DNA of 34,589 nt from Methylobacterium sp. E-065 (GTDB lineage: Bacteria; Pseudomonadota; Alphaproteobacteria; Rhizobiales; Beijerinckiaceae). Numbering within the stretch: the stretch's first letter is position 1; the number at the start of each line of letters is the position of its first letter. The stretch is from NCBI RefSeq assembly GCF_022829605.1, contig NZ_JAKSYD010000024.1:1-34589 (forward strand), written 5' to 3'. The translations under genes were made by a program, and so were the position numbers. Shown piece by piece: positions 1-7,422 of this stretch. The notes under the pieces are model-generated. The model was not told where the DNA came from and did no database searches. It saw nothing but the letters and a program-made list of their open reading frames with translations.

Positions 1-178
1 ACGTGGCGTAGAAGGCGGCGTCGACATGCGGGGTGAGCGCGGCGATCTGCGCGTCGGCGCTGGCGAGATCGTCGGCGGCCGGCAGGGTCGGGCCGGTCAG
101 GCGCCGCAGCAACGGATTGCCGCTGGCCCGCACCCAGCCCAGGACCGAGCCGCGGGGGTACAGAGCTTTCAGCCGCAT
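1..178 (-). CDS. Glycosyltransferase-associated protein, N-terminal part (runs off window)
   Basis: Reading leftward from an ATG at 178, the frame is open for 59 codons to the window edge. It has a basic start, a Leu/Arg-rich stretch and an ending 'HVDAAFYAT'. That ending matches the start of the module seen in four other proteins of this window (for example 'LVDAEYYLDRYPDV' and 'LFDHIWYATRYPEV'). The module is usually found at the N-terminus of surface-glycan glycosyltransferases, so the missing part is probably a glycosyltransferase; this is inference. A GTG directly precedes the ATG and is an alternative start. No convincing ribosome-binding site is visible. Confidence 0.55.
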   Translation of the reverse strand, partial: MRLKALYPRGSVLGWVRASGNPLLRRLTGPTLPAADDLASADAQIAALTPHVDAAFYAT

Positions 179-522
179 CACAGCACCGATCCCGCCGCGT
201 GCGACGGTTCAGTTTCGGGGTCCCTGTGCGCGATTGCAGCGACCCACTCCGCACGGGGGCCGGGTCCTGCGTCCACAGCGCCCGCCCACGCGGAGGACGC
301 TGGCTCGGCGCAGGGGCGTATGCCGCATTCGTCGAGACTGAGAGCTCGAGTGAGCATGAGGTGGCGCAGGCTGGGTCGAAGAGGGGCGTCGCGTCGGCGG
401 GCTACCGCCCTATCGGAACGCGCGCATGGGGTAAACCATTCCGGACGACCGATGCCCGTCAGCGAAGCGCCGCGCTCAAAATTAGCCGCTTGCTGCGCAG
501 GAGCATGGTACCGGTTCGGTGA
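179..522. other. Intergenic region, 344 bp, no gene recognised
   Basis: This lies between two leftward genes. The open frames crossing it are Arg/Pro-rich and look like non-coding high-GC DNA. I see no strong hairpin and no tRNA. It should hold the promoter of the truncated leftward gene at 1-178, but I cannot place -35/-10 boxes. Confidence 0.5.
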
Positions 523-1125
523 TCAGATCAGGTCCGCGCGCCACGTCACGTTGTCCCGCACGATGCGCGCTGGGTTGCCGGCGGCAACGCAATGGGCAGG
601 CACCGTCCCGGTGACGACTGCATGTGCGCCGATGATCGCGTTATCGCCAATCACCGAACCTTTGAGGAGGGAGGCCTGATTGGCGATCCAGACATGATTG
701 CCGACGTGGACCGGCTTAGCCACGTTCAGCCGAGCCCCGGTTTCCAGACTGATGATCGAGTGAAAGTCGCTCGTCGTCATCCAGACGCCCGATGCGATCG
801 AGCAGTCCGTGCCGATCTCGATGGCCTTGGCCTCGATCAGGTTGAGATGGACCAAACCGGTGAAACCCGTCCTGTCGCCGATGCGGAGCACCGAACTCGG
901 GCCGACATAGATGTTGGCCATCGAGAGCCGTACATCCTCGCCGATGTCAAACCGGCAATTCGACTCGATGACAATATGCATGTCCTTATCTGACACGCAC
1001 CCGCGTCCTATCCGAATGTAATTATTGTCGCCGTTTATGTAGATTTTTCCGGCGTGATTTTGCTGGTCGCGGGAATCGATATCGATAACATTATTCTCTC
1101 CTTGATCGTATATATTTAAATGCAT
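523..1125 (-). CDS. Left-handed beta-helix (hexapeptide) O-acyltransferase, WbbJ/maltose-acetyltransferase type
   Basis: A 200-residue protein with hexapeptide-repeat periodicity through most of its length, including 'VHVGNHVWIANQ' near residues 139-150 and 'GSVIGDNAIIGAHAVV' after it. It closes with the family signature 'AAGNPARIV' near 181-189. 'SDFHSI' places a probable catalytic His at 122, where this family binds the acceptor hydroxyl. Such enzymes move acetyl or other short acyl groups from acyl-CoA to sugar hydroxyls in the cytoplasm, usually as trimers. The first 60 residues are Asn/Asp-rich beta-helix rungs rather than the helical cap of maltose acetyltransferase. The 5' end is AT-rich compared with the rest of the gene. 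It stands alone on the minus strand. The family is clear; the sugar acceptor is unknown. Confidence 0.88.
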   Translation of the reverse strand: MHLNIYDQGENNVIDIDSRDQQNHAGKIYINGDNNYIRIGRGCVSDKDMHIVIESNCRFDIGEDVRLSMANIYVGPSSVLRIGDRTGFTGLVHLNLIEAKAIEIGTDCSIASGVWMTTSDFHSIISLETGARLNVAKPVHVGNHVWIANQASLLKGSVIGDNAIIGAHAVVTGTVPAHCVAAGNPARIVRDNVTWRADLI

Positions 1126-1474
1126 CCGATGCTCTGCGGTGTTGCGCGGGTACCTGATCGCCCCTGCGGCTGGCGGGGGCGCGGCGCGTCGAGCCCGCGA
1201 TTGGGCATCCGTCGTCCCTCGTGGCAGCTGCGGTCTTCGTTATGACCCGACTGAAAAGGTCGGGGTTTCGCGGAGGCCCGGATGGCCTTGCATCCGGCCG
1301 ATAACTGTCTCGATGTTTCTATGACATGGAGCATGGGCCTTACAACCGAACCGCCATTGCGTAGGTCGCGAACGTCCTGGCTCATGAAAGCGCCGCCTGC
1401 GCGCGGTTGACGCCGCGAAGGGCCTGTGCCGTATGACCGGCATTGAGAGCGACATCAGATCAAGAGGCTGTCCG
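1126..1474. other. Intergenic region, 349 bp, divergent promoters expected
   Basis: This separates the leftward hexapeptide acyltransferase from the rightward winged-helix gene. One short hairpin (7-bp arms, 1278-1284 and 1291-1297, 6-nt loop) is visible with no T-run after it. No coding signal is convincing in either direction. It probably carries both promoters; no boxes could be assigned. Confidence 0.45.
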
Positions 1475-2008
1475 GTGACCGAGGACAACACGCTGACGAA
1501 AGCGCTGGCCGACGTCCGGGCGCGCCGGGCCGCCTTACAGAACGACTATGACCGGCTCGCGGCGGAATTAACAAAGCTCCGCACTGCCGAAGCCGCGCTA
1601 ACCTCGATCGTGGAGGGCGTCCCGCTGGAGAATATCGCTGCCCTTCCGGCTTCGGAGGGTTCGCGGCCGGCCGCCGGTGAGCGCGGCGCGTCCCAACAGG
1701 GTGGCCGACGAGGGGCCCGCGGTCCGCGGGCGAACTCGGCCAAGGGCCGCCTCAAGGCCCTCCTTGGCACGGCGGGGCCACAGGGCCTGTCGCATGCCGA
1801 GATTGCCGAGCGGCTGTCCGATGTCGCGCCGAACACGCTCAACACCTACTTGAGCATGATGGTGACCAGCGGCGAGGCGGTCCGGAAGGGCGATTTCTTC
1901 TCGGCCGCTGCAGACCGGGATCTCGTGGCCGATCCGGTCGAAGAGGATGCCGGCGACGAGGACGCCGGCGACGAGGCCGAGCACCCGGAAACGGCCGCGG
2001 CGGAGTGA
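1475..2008 (+). CDS. Coiled-coil plus winged-helix protein of unknown function
   Basis: I place the start at GTG 1475 because AGAGG at 1463-1467 gives a good ribosome-binding site; an in-frame ATG at 1433 has none. The 177-residue product has three parts. Residues ~1-50 are a heptad-rich coiled coil ('ARRAALQNDYDRLAAELTKLR'-like). A Gly/Arg/Ser-rich basic linker follows. Then comes a winged-helix-like segment ('KALLGTAGPQGLSHAEIAERL', then 'APNTLNTYLSMMVTSGEAVRKGDFF') in which the second helix and wing are recognisable. The tail is very acidic and contains a two-unit repeat. DNA binding is plausible from the basic linker and winged helix, but no target or named family is recognised. Conserved hypothetical proteins of this form are common in Methylobacterium, from memory. 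Confidence 0.75.
   Translation: MTEDNTLTKALADVRARRAALQNDYDRLAAELTKLRTAEAALTSIVEGVPLENIAALPASEGSRPAAGERGASQQGGRRGARGPRANSAKGRLKALLGTAGPQGLSHAEIAERLSDVAPNTLNTYLSMMVTSGEAVRKGDFFSAAADRDLVADPVEEDAGDEDAGDEAEHPETAAAE
1943..1972 (+). repeat. 15-bp tandem repeat, two units, in the acidic tail
   Basis: Two copies (1943-1957 and 1958-1972), differing at one base, encode the acidic repeat Glu-Asp-Ala-Gly-Asp. A third partial unit follows. It keeps the reading frame and lengthens the acidic C-terminus of the winged-helix protein. Copy number may vary between strains by slippage. Confidence 0.7.
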
Positions 2009-2045
2009 CGAGGAGCGGCCGTTTCTGAGGCGCGCAGCGTTAAAG

Positions 2046-2090
2046 CATCGTGCCGAAGAAAGGGGATCCGGTTTTCGGGAAACGACGATG
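2046..2090. repeat. Imperfect palindrome, REP-like dispersed intergenic element
   Basis: The arms CATCGT (2046-2051) and ACGATG (2085-2090) enclose a second pair, CCGAA (2053-2057) and TTCGG (2074-2078), around a GGGGATCC-containing centre. It lies 37 nt after the stop of the winged-helix gene and could act as a terminator in RNA. Very similar palindromes are scattered between genes in Rhizobiales genomes; that similarity is from memory and not checked here. Confidence 0.55.
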
Positions 2091-2251
2091 TCCGACCGAA
2101 AGGCGGTTGGTATCGGTCCGGTTCTGATTTGCCGAACGAGTCTCTGAGGTCGCGTTTGTCGTGCAGGCGGCCCCACCTCGCAACCGGTTCGCGAGCCTGT
2201 TACCCTATTGTCGCCGCCGTGTTTGCGCGGCTTTACCAGAGGCGATCCGCT

Positions 2252-2629
2252 ATGCGGTCGATATTGCGGTCGACGATCCTGCTCTGCGCCGTCCTATTGC
2301 CGACCCAGACCTGGGCGGCCTGCCGGTGCGCCTGCGTCAAGGGCGTGATGCGGCCGATCTGCCAGCAGACCGACTTGGTCGAGCCGATCTGCCAGGGCCT
2401 GTGCGAGGATTCCGTCCGACCCAGCAGGCTCGTGGTGCCGTTCGGCGGCGGCCTGCAGGCGAACAATCCGGTCCAGCCCTTCGATCCCGCCCCCGGCGGG
2501 CTCATCCAGCAGGATCCCAATCTCAATACCGACACGCGCGGCAACCCGCTCGGCACCGCCGGCGTCCAGGGCGGCAACGACGCTCTGTCCAGTTCCGTGG
2601 GCGCGGCGGGGGCGGCGACGGCGCGCTGA
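2252..2629 (+). CDS. Small exported cysteine-rich protein
   Basis: The start at ATG 2252 is set by AGAGG at 2238-2242; the open frame reaches further upstream but without signal-peptide character. The 125-residue product begins with a classical signal peptide: Arg residues 2 and 6, a hydrophobic core, and a 'TWA' cleavage site near residue 22. The mature N-terminus holds six Cys within 28 residues (24, 26, 28, 37, 47, 51), suggesting disulfides in the periplasm or outside. The rest is Gly/Pro/Asn-rich and probably disordered ('PFDPAPGGLIQQDPN'). No lipobox is present at the cleavage site. No family is recognised. It stands next to glycan genes, but I see no direct link to them. Confidence 0.7.
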   Translation: MRSILRSTILLCAVLLPTQTWAACRCACVKGVMRPICQQTDLVEPICQGLCEDSVRPSRLVVPFGGGLQANNPVQPFDPAPGGLIQQDPNLNTDTRGNPLGTAGVQGGNDALSSSVGAAGAATAR

Positions 2630-2661
2630 CCCTGGCGCGACTCCCTATCGCCCACCTCCCG

Positions 2662-4095
2662 TTAGGTGAGCGACGACATCCGCCGGATAATCGGCAGCAT
2701 CAGGGCACTCGGGGCCGCGGCCGGGACCGGGAAGATCGTAGCGGTCTGATCCGTACGCACCCGCGGTAGGCGCTCGATCACGGTCGTCAGGTTCGGGATC
2801 GTCCGCGCCATCGTCGCTGCGAGCGTCTCGCCAGCCGTCTTCGCCATCACGTATTCCAGGGTGTCGCGAGGCGCTTCGTCGATGGCGGTGGTCGAGGGAT
2901 AGAAGGCGGCCAGCGAATTTCCGCGGCCAAGGCAGAACAGACTCAGCTCGTAGAAGGCGTAATTGTAGATCCGCATCATTTCCTCAAGGCAGGCCGGCTC
3001 CAAAAGCGCGCGCTTCTGCCGGAAGATGCGGGGCGTCGCGAAGTGGTAGAGCTGGGTCGGTGCGATCTCCAGGGATCCGAGCTGCTCGGCGACCGGCCGC
3101 GCGGCATCGTACTGGATGACCTGACAGCGCCCGCCGCCGTCCCGAATCTCCTGGGCCACCGCCTCCGCTTCATCCGCGCCGGACGCGTACGTGATGCAGA
3201 CGGCGCCGCCGCCCGCGGCGATCAGCTTGGCCGTCGTTGCGCCGAGGCCCCGCGAACCGCCGACGATGAGGGCGGACACGTCGGAGAACACGGCCGGCTG
3301 GACCAGCGCCGCGAGGTCGCGCAAGGTCTCCTGCTCGACCGGGCGCGGGCGGACGAAGCCCTCCACTCGTGCCGCGAGGCCAGGGCCCTCGGCCTCGAGC
3401 GTTACCGATTGGAGCATCGGCTGGAACCGCTTCACCGCATAGGAGAGGCTCGATCCATCGGCCTGGCCTGTCAGCGTCGCGTCGATCTTCGAGAGGATCG
3501 AGTGCAGCCCCGGCACGAACATGCCGATCAGGGTCGATAGGCCGCCCAGAGCCGCCACCCGGTTCGGCCCGATGGCTTGTGCGAGACGCGGCGCCAGGGC
3601 GACGACCGCCTCCGGATTGGGGAGCCTGAACGCCCCGGCCAGTCCGCTGATCGCCGCCGGGTCGACCACGATCGGCTCCGCCGGGATTGCGGCCTGCGCG
3701 GCCTCGACCGGTTTGGCCGGTGGCCGCTCGGCGGCGAACGCGGCCTGAATCGTCAGCGCGCGGACCCCGTCTACCGACAGGGACAGGCGCATCTGCTGCG
3801 CGCCTGCCTCATGGATCGTCACCGCGGTTCGGTCTCCGACCAGCACGAAGCGCTCGAACCGCATCTGCAGCGTCGCGAGTTGTTTCAGCGGGTGCAGGGC
3901 CGCGCAAGTCTCGAGGGCCCAGAGCGCTGCGTGGACGCCGTGGACGACCCGCTCGCCCGCGAGCGTCCGCCGAGCCACCCACGCATCCATGTGCATCGGG
4001 TTTACGTCGCCGGTGGCGCGGGCGAACGCGATCTGGTGCGCTTCGGTCCAGACGCGCATCATAGCGGGATCGCAGTCCGGGGAGGCATGGTCCAT
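2662..4095 (-). CDS. Double-hotdog (MaoC-type) dehydratase fused to SDR ketoreductase
   Basis: 477 residues. The N-terminal hotdog carries the hydratase signature 'TGDVNPMHMD', with Asp30 and His35 at the positions used by R-specific enoyl hydratases such as PhaJ. A second hotdog repeat follows near 160-250 ('GMFVPGLHSILS' and 'SLSYAVKRFQPML'). The C-terminal third is a Rossmann SDR domain with 'GGSRGLG' at 279-285, Ser401 and Tyr415/Lys419. It could dehydrate or hydrate a 3-hydroxyacyl thioester and reduce a keto group on the same substrate. A GAGGAG ribosome-binding site precedes ATG 4095. It is transcribed away from the FkbH/ACP/KAS III operon with 152 bp between them, so joint control is likely. 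Domain identities are clear; the substrate is inferred from the neighbours. Confidence 0.82.
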   Translation of the reverse strand: MDHASPDCDPAMMRVWTEAHQIAFARATGDVNPMHMDAWVARRTLAGERVVHGVHAALWALETCAALHPLKQLATLQMRFERFVLVGDRTAVTIHEAGAQQMRLSLSVDGVRALTIQAAFAAERPPAKPVEAAQAAIPAEPIVVDPAAISGLAGAFRLPNPEAVVALAPRLAQAIGPNRVAALGGLSTLIGMFVPGLHSILSKIDATLTGQADGSSLSYAVKRFQPMLQSVTLEAEGPGLAARVEGFVRPRPVEQETLRDLAALVQPAVFSDVSALIVGGSRGLGATTAKLIAAGGGAVCITYASGADEAEAVAQEIRDGGGRCQVIQYDAARPVAEQLGSLEIAPTQLYHFATPRIFRQKRALLEPACLEEMMRIYNYAFYELSLFCLGRGNSLAAFYPSTTAIDEAPRDTLEYVMAKTAGETLAATMARTIPNLTTVIERLPRVRTDQTATIFPVPAAAPSALMLPIIRRMSSLT

Positions 4096-4247
4096 CGCGA
4101 AGCTCCTCGTCGAGCGCCCTGCCCCAGATGGTCGCGGCCGGATCCCGGGTCCAGCCCCTTGCTTTATGACAGGGGATCTCGCAAGAGGACGGCGCTCGCA
4201 CGCACAGGAAGGGGCCGGTCGTTCGCCGGGGGGCAGGCATCCCCAGG

Positions 4248-5879
4248 ATGTCTCAAGGACCGGTATCGAGGATGACTACGGCTCGCGCCCTCTCGATTGG
4301 CTTCGTCGGAAACGTGGTCACCAACCCATTCGGGAAAGTGGCCAGCCGCCTCGCCGATCTCGCGGCGGTCTCGTGCGAGCATCTCCCCATCGGACAGATC
4401 GAGCAGGTACTGGCAGGTCCCGCCGCCGCCGACGTCCTGATCGTGCATCTCGACCACCGCTGGTTCTTCGACGTCGCCCCGGGTGAGGCGGCCGTCGCCC
4501 GCGCGCGCGGCCTCGCCGACTTGGTCTCGGCGCGGCTCGTCCGGGCACCCGGCACCGTTATCCTCAACACCGTGCCGTTCGTGCCGGTCTCGTCCGTCGA
4601 GAGCGACCTCCACGACCAGCTGGAGGCGCTGGCGCGAGTGAACGCGGTACTGTTCGACCTCGCCCGATCGCAGGAAAGGGTCAGCGTCGTCGATGCCGCT
4701 GGCGCCCTGGCGCTGCTCGGCTTCGCCAACGCTTTCCGCGAGCGCAACCGGTACATGTACCAGATGCCCTACGCGCTGGCCGCAGTAGACGCGCTCAACG
4801 AGCGCTACGCCGACGCCATCGCAGCGCGGCTGCGGGCGCGGCGCAAGGTGGTGGTGGTCGATGCCGACAACACCCTCTGGGGCGGCGTCGTCGGCGAGGA
4901 CGGCGTGGAGAACTTAGAGGTCGACAGCGACTATCCGGGGATCGTCCATACCCAGCTTCAGCGCCAGCTCCTGCGCCTGAAGGGTCTCGGAATCCTGCTC
5001 TGCGCCGTGACGAAGAACAACGAAGAGGATTTCCGCGCGGTCTTCACCCAGCGCGCGATGCCGCTCCGCCTCGACGATTTCGTAGCCTACCGCAGCAACT
5101 GGACGGAGAAGAGCGAGAACATCCGCGACCTCGCGGCGACCCTGAACCTCGGCCTCGACAGCTTCATTTTCCTCGACGACAACCCCTTCGAGATCGAGGA
5201 GGTCCGCGCCCGGCTCCCCGGGGTCGAGTGCCACCTGTTCGACCGGACGCGCCCCGAGCAGGCGCTCACCCTCCTCGACGGGATTGCGTCGCTGCGCGCC
5301 CGGAACGTCACCGCCGAGGATCTGGCCAAGACTGAGCAGTACCGCGGCGAAGCCCAGCGCCAGGAACTGCAGCGCTCCGCCGCGTCGATGGACGACTACC
5401 TCGCCTCTCTCAAGATCCGGGTGCACGTCGCCCGCAACAACCCGGGGTCCCTGCGACGGGTCACGCAGCTGATCAACAAGACCAACCAGTTCAATCTGAC
5501 GACGCGGCGCTACACCGAGGACGAGGTCGCCACCGCCATGCAGGAGGGCGGCGTCTACGCGGCCAGGGTAGTCGACCGGTTCGGCGACATGGGCATCGTC
5601 GGTGTCGCCATCGTCCGGGGCGGCGAGCTCGAGACGTTCCTGATGAGCTGCCGGGCCCTCGGACGCCGCATCGAGGCCCAAATTCTGCGCCACGTCTGCC
5701 GACAGGAGGGAGATCGGGACCTGAAGGCCCGGTATAGCCCGAGCGCGAAGAACCGGATGGTCGAGAGCTTCCTCGACGACAACGGCTTCGAACCCCTCAG
5801 CGCTGGCCCCGAGGGCAAGACGTACCGACTGACACGAGGACCGGATGACACCCCCTACATCCACATCGTCGCGGAGTGA
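4248..5879 (+). CDS. FkbH-like HAD-IIIC phosphatase/glyceryl-ACP synthase
   Basis: Family members take 1,3-bisphosphoglycerate, remove phosphate and load the glyceryl group on an acyl carrier protein. The 543-residue protein has an SGNH-like N-terminal region (~10-190). The HAD-IIIC core follows, with 'DADNT' at 205-209, the second motif Thr255-Lys256 and the acidic motif 'FLDDNPFE' around 308-315. A GNAT-like C-terminal part runs from ~370 to 540 ('LINKTNQFNLTTRRYTEDEV'). This is the full-length FkbH architecture. ATG 4272 is an alternative start; neither start has a perfect ribosome-binding site. The end overlaps the next gene, an ACP, by 35 bp, which strongly supports ACP loading. It is the first gene of the rightward operon. 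The alternative that it activates another phospho-acyl donor cannot be excluded. Confidence 0.9.
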   Translation: MSQGPVSRMTTARALSIGFVGNVVTNPFGKVASRLADLAAVSCEHLPIGQIEQVLAGPAAADVLIVHLDHRWFFDVAPGEAAVARARGLADLVSARLVRAPGTVILNTVPFVPVSSVESDLHDQLEALARVNAVLFDLARSQERVSVVDAAGALALLGFANAFRERNRYMYQMPYALAAVDALNERYADAIAARLRARRKVVVVDADNTLWGGVVGEDGVENLEVDSDYPGIVHTQLQRQLLRLKGLGILLCAVTKNNEEDFRAVFTQRAMPLRLDDFVAYRSNWTEKSENIRDLAATLNLGLDSFIFLDDNPFEIEEVRARLPGVECHLFDRTRPEQALTLLDGIASLRARNVTAEDLAKTEQYRGEAQRQELQRSAASMDDYLASLKIRVHVARNNPGSLRRVTQLINKTNQFNLTTRRYTEDEVATAMQEGGVYAARVVDRFGDMGIVGVAIVRGGELETFLMSCRALGRRIEAQILRHVCRQEGDRDLKARYSPSAKNRMVESFLDDNGFEPLSAGPEGKTYRLTRGPDDTPYIHIVAE

Positions 5880-6156
5880 GAGCGCGGCCGCCGCGGCCCG
5901 CGCCACCCTGGATCGTCTGATCGAGACCTGGGGCCGCCCTGATCTGAGCGCACTCGGCCCGGAGGATGACCTGTTCGACAGGATCGACTCCTTCGCGGTG
6001 GTGGAACTGCTGCTCGAGACGGAATCCGAGGTCGAGAAGACGGTGGGCCATTACGTGCCGCTCGCCGACGAAAGCATCCTCGACAGCACCCGCTCGCCCC
6101 TGCGGCGGCTCCAGAACTGGTTCGATTACGTGGCGGACGCGGTCGCCCGTGGCTGA
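5845..6156 (+). CDS. Acyl carrier protein, first copy
   Basis: A 103-residue acidic helical protein with 'DRIDSFAVVELLLETE'. Ser49, after Asp48, is the expected phosphopantetheine attachment site. The Phe following it replaces the Leu normally found in this motif. The N-terminal ~18 residues are Ser/Ala-rich and extra to the fold. GAGGA at 5836-5840 sits just before ATG 5845. The gene overlaps the FkbH gene at its start by 35 bp and the KAS III gene at its end by 8 bp, so the three are translationally coupled. It is the likely carrier for the FkbH-derived glyceryl group (inference from position). It needs a holo-ACP synthase encoded elsewhere. Confidence 0.82.
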   Translation: MTPPTSTSSRSESAAAAARATLDRLIETWGRPDLSALGPEDDLFDRIDSFAVVELLLETESEVEKTVGHYVPLADESILDSTRSPLRRLQNWFDYVADAVARG

Positions 6157-7186
6157 GCTGCGCTTCCGGAACGCCGGTCTTTCCGGTCTCGTCACTACGG
6201 TCGGCGGCCGGGCGCTGGCCTTCGACGCCGAGGCGGCCGGTCTCGGCCTAGCGCCGGAGGAGGCCGAGCGGCTCAAGCGCGCGATGGGCTTCACCACGCG
6301 CCACGTGGTCGTGCGCGACGACACGACGACGGCCGATCTCTGCCTGCATTCCGCCCAAAACCTCCTCGCCGGCCTCGACCTGGAGCCGGAGGATGTCGAC
6401 GGGCTGATCCTGGTCACGCAGACGCCTGATTACAGCTCGCCCTCCACCGCGATCAGCCTACAGCACCGGCTCGGGATGCGCACCGACACCCTGTGCTTCG
6501 ACATGCGGCTCGGCTGCAGCGGTTTCGTGTACGGGCTCTCGGTGGCCTACAGCCTCGTGGAATCGGGCCTGAACCGGATCCTGCTCTGCGTCGGCGACGT
6601 GGCGAGCCGGATGGTGGCCAAGGACGACCGCTCCATCACGCCGATCATGGGCGATGCCGGCGCCGCCGTGCTGGTCGAGCGGCGCGCGACCGAGAGCGTG
6701 TTCCAGCTTCACAGCGACGGATCGGGCGAGAAGGCCCTGTTCATCCCGCATAGCGGTCTGCGCCGCGATGCCGAGGATGCCGATAAGCCGGCCTCCATGA
6801 ATATGGACGGCGCGCAGGTGTTCAACTTCACCCTCAAGCGGGTGCCCGGATTGGTCACCGACATCCTGGCGGCCGCGGGGTTGAAGCCGGAGGATCCGGA
6901 CTTCTACGTCCTGCACCAGCCCAACAAGTACATCCTGAAGAACCTGCAGCGGCGCTTGGGCCTCGACGACGGCAAGCTTCCCTCAGGCACGCAATCCGTC
7001 TACGGGAACCAGAACTCCGCCTCGATCCCGGGCACGATCTCGGGGTTCCTGGCGGAGGATTTTGCGCACCGGCCCCTGCGGGCGGTGCTGGCGGGGTTCG
7101 GCGTAGGCCTGAGCTGGGGCGCGTGCGCGCTCAGCACCGACCGGATCTACGCCCCGCCCGTCCTGAAGTTCGAGGAGATCGCGTGA
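6149..7186 (+). CDS. 3-oxoacyl-ACP synthase III (FabH-like)
   Basis: A thiolase-fold enzyme of 345 residues, close to the family norm. The catalytic triad is present: Cys123 in 'LGCSGFVYGL', His256 in 'VLHQPNKY' and Asn287 in 'YGNQNSAS'. FabH enzymes condense an acyl-CoA primer with malonyl-ACP; relatives also transfer acyl groups, or join glyceryl-ACP to a ketoacyl chain in tetronate pathways. The GTG start at 6149 overlaps the ACP stop by 8 bp (GTGGCTGA), and the frame has no homology before it. The stop overlaps the start of the second ACP gene (TGATG). Lying between two ACP genes and beside FkbH, it is more likely pathway-specific than the housekeeping FabH. Confidence 0.9.
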   Translation: MAELRFRNAGLSGLVTTVGGRALAFDAEAAGLGLAPEEAERLKRAMGFTTRHVVVRDDTTTADLCLHSAQNLLAGLDLEPEDVDGLILVTQTPDYSSPSTAISLQHRLGMRTDTLCFDMRLGCSGFVYGLSVAYSLVESGLNRILLCVGDVASRMVAKDDRSITPIMGDAGAAVLVERRATESVFQLHSDGSGEKALFIPHSGLRRDAEDADKPASMNMDGAQVFNFTLKRVPGLVTDILAAAGLKPEDPDFYVLHQPNKYILKNLQRRLGLDDGKLPSGTQSVYGNQNSASIPGTISGFLAEDFAHRPLRAVLAGFGVGLSWGACALSTDRIYAPPVLKFEEIA

Positions 7187-7413
7187 TGACCGAGGCTGGG
7201 TTCCTGGATGAGCTCGGCGCGATCCTGGATCAGCCGGGGCCGCTCGCGCGCGGTCAGAAGCTCGCCGAGATCGAGACCTTCGACTCCCTCGGCATCCTCA
7301 ACATCATGGCGCTGTTCGACACGCTGGGCCTCGAGGTCGAGCCGGCGCGGATCGCGGAGGCCGCGACCACCGACGACCTCCTGGCCATGGCCGGCGCGAA
7401 GCTGGCCGCCTGA
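7186..7413 (+). CDS. Acyl carrier protein, second copy
   Basis: 75 residues, the usual ACP length. Ser34 in 'TFDSLGILNIM' is the phosphopantetheine site, with the canonical Asp-Ser-Leu motif. The start ATG 7186 overlaps the KAS III stop by one base, and GAGGAG lies upstream within that gene. It differs clearly from the first ACP in sequence and length, which suggests two distinct thioester intermediates, for example a starter on one and the growing chain on the other. That division of labour is inferred. The SDR gene follows after 9 bp. Confidence 0.85.
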   Translation: MTEAGFLDELGAILDQPGPLARGQKLAEIETFDSLGILNIMALFDTLGLEVEPARIAEAATTDDLLAMAGAKLAA

Positions 7414-7422
7414 GGCCGGGCG

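Noticed and set aside
1278..1297. 7-bp hairpin in the divergent gap
   Set aside because: Short and with no T-run or neighbouring stop codon; such hairpins are common by chance at this GC content.
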